Shown here piece by piece: positions 6,517 through 6,575 of a stretch of 6,575 nt of DNA. Numbering within the stretch: the first letter of the stretch is position 1; each line of letters begins with the position of its first letter. The translations under genes and the position numbers were made by a program. Source of the stretch: Clostridia bacterium (GTDB taxonomy: Bacteria; Bacillota; Dehalobacteriia; UBA4068); contig JAAYYR010000102.1 of NCBI GenBank assembly GCA_012515255.1, forward strand, positions 1-6,575. Direction: 5' to 3'. The notes below the pieces were generated by a model that worked only from the letters and a program-made list of their open reading frames with translations, had not been told where the DNA came from and searched no databases.

Positions 6517-6575
6517 CTAGTCAACAACCGTGATGCCCATGCTGCGGGCGGTGCCTTCGATTATCCGCATCGCGG
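6517..6575 (-). CDS. rplK: 50S ribosomal protein L11, C-terminal end only
   Basis: The window's right edge cuts this gene; only its last 18 codons and the TAG stop are present. They read A-M-R-I-I-E-G-T-A-R-S-M-G-I-T-V-V-D, the highly conserved C-terminus of L11, which binds the GTPase centre of 23S rRNA. The gene is too short here to appear as an ordinary open reading frame. Its position directly upstream of rplA on the same strand is the normal rplK-rplA order and supports the call. Confidence 0.95.
   Translation of the reverse strand, partial: AMRIIEGTARSMGITVVD

Overview
The window holds a housekeeping region of a bacterial chromosome, with two gene groups facing each other. The organism is most likely a fairly GC-rich member of the Bacillota (Firmicutes), possibly of the Negativicutes. 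This is inferred from the smc-ftsY pair, strong AGGAGG-type ribosome binding sites, a Firmicutes-style L10 leader attenuator, and an SMC head that reads S-L-I-N-Q-N-R-I where most families read S-I-I-G-Q-G-R. No 16S gene or other firm taxonomic marker is present.

Left part, plus strand (1-4308). It begins inside smc, the chromosome condensation ATPase; the first roughly 65-75 codons, including the Walker A loop, lie outside the window. After a 27-nt gap comes ftsY, the signal recognition particle receptor, in a short form without an acidic A domain. An inverted repeat overlaps the ftsY stop codon, and a stem-loop with a T-tract behind it ends the transcript.

Right part, minus strand (4549-6575). 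Read from the right edge, the order is the last 18 codons of rplK (L11), then rplA (L1), rplJ (L10) and rplL (L7/L12). Between rplA and rplJ lies a clear L10 leader with a terminator and an alternative pairing that would exclude it. This is the classic feedback control that matches L10/L12 supply to ribosome assembly. rplL ends in a strong intrinsic terminator with a perfect 12-bp stem.

The centre (4309-4548) is a 240-nt convergent intergenic region. In most bacteria rplL is followed by rpoB on the same strand. Here the ribosomal operon stops and runs into ftsY, so rpoBC must lie elsewhere. This departure from the usual gene order is the most notable large-scale feature. I see no mobile element, CRISPR array, tRNA or rRNA, and no convincing novel system. 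The points of interest are regulatory: the L10 attenuator, a possible internal promoter for rplL, paired hairpins around the ftsY stop, and a possible tiny transcript between the two terminators.
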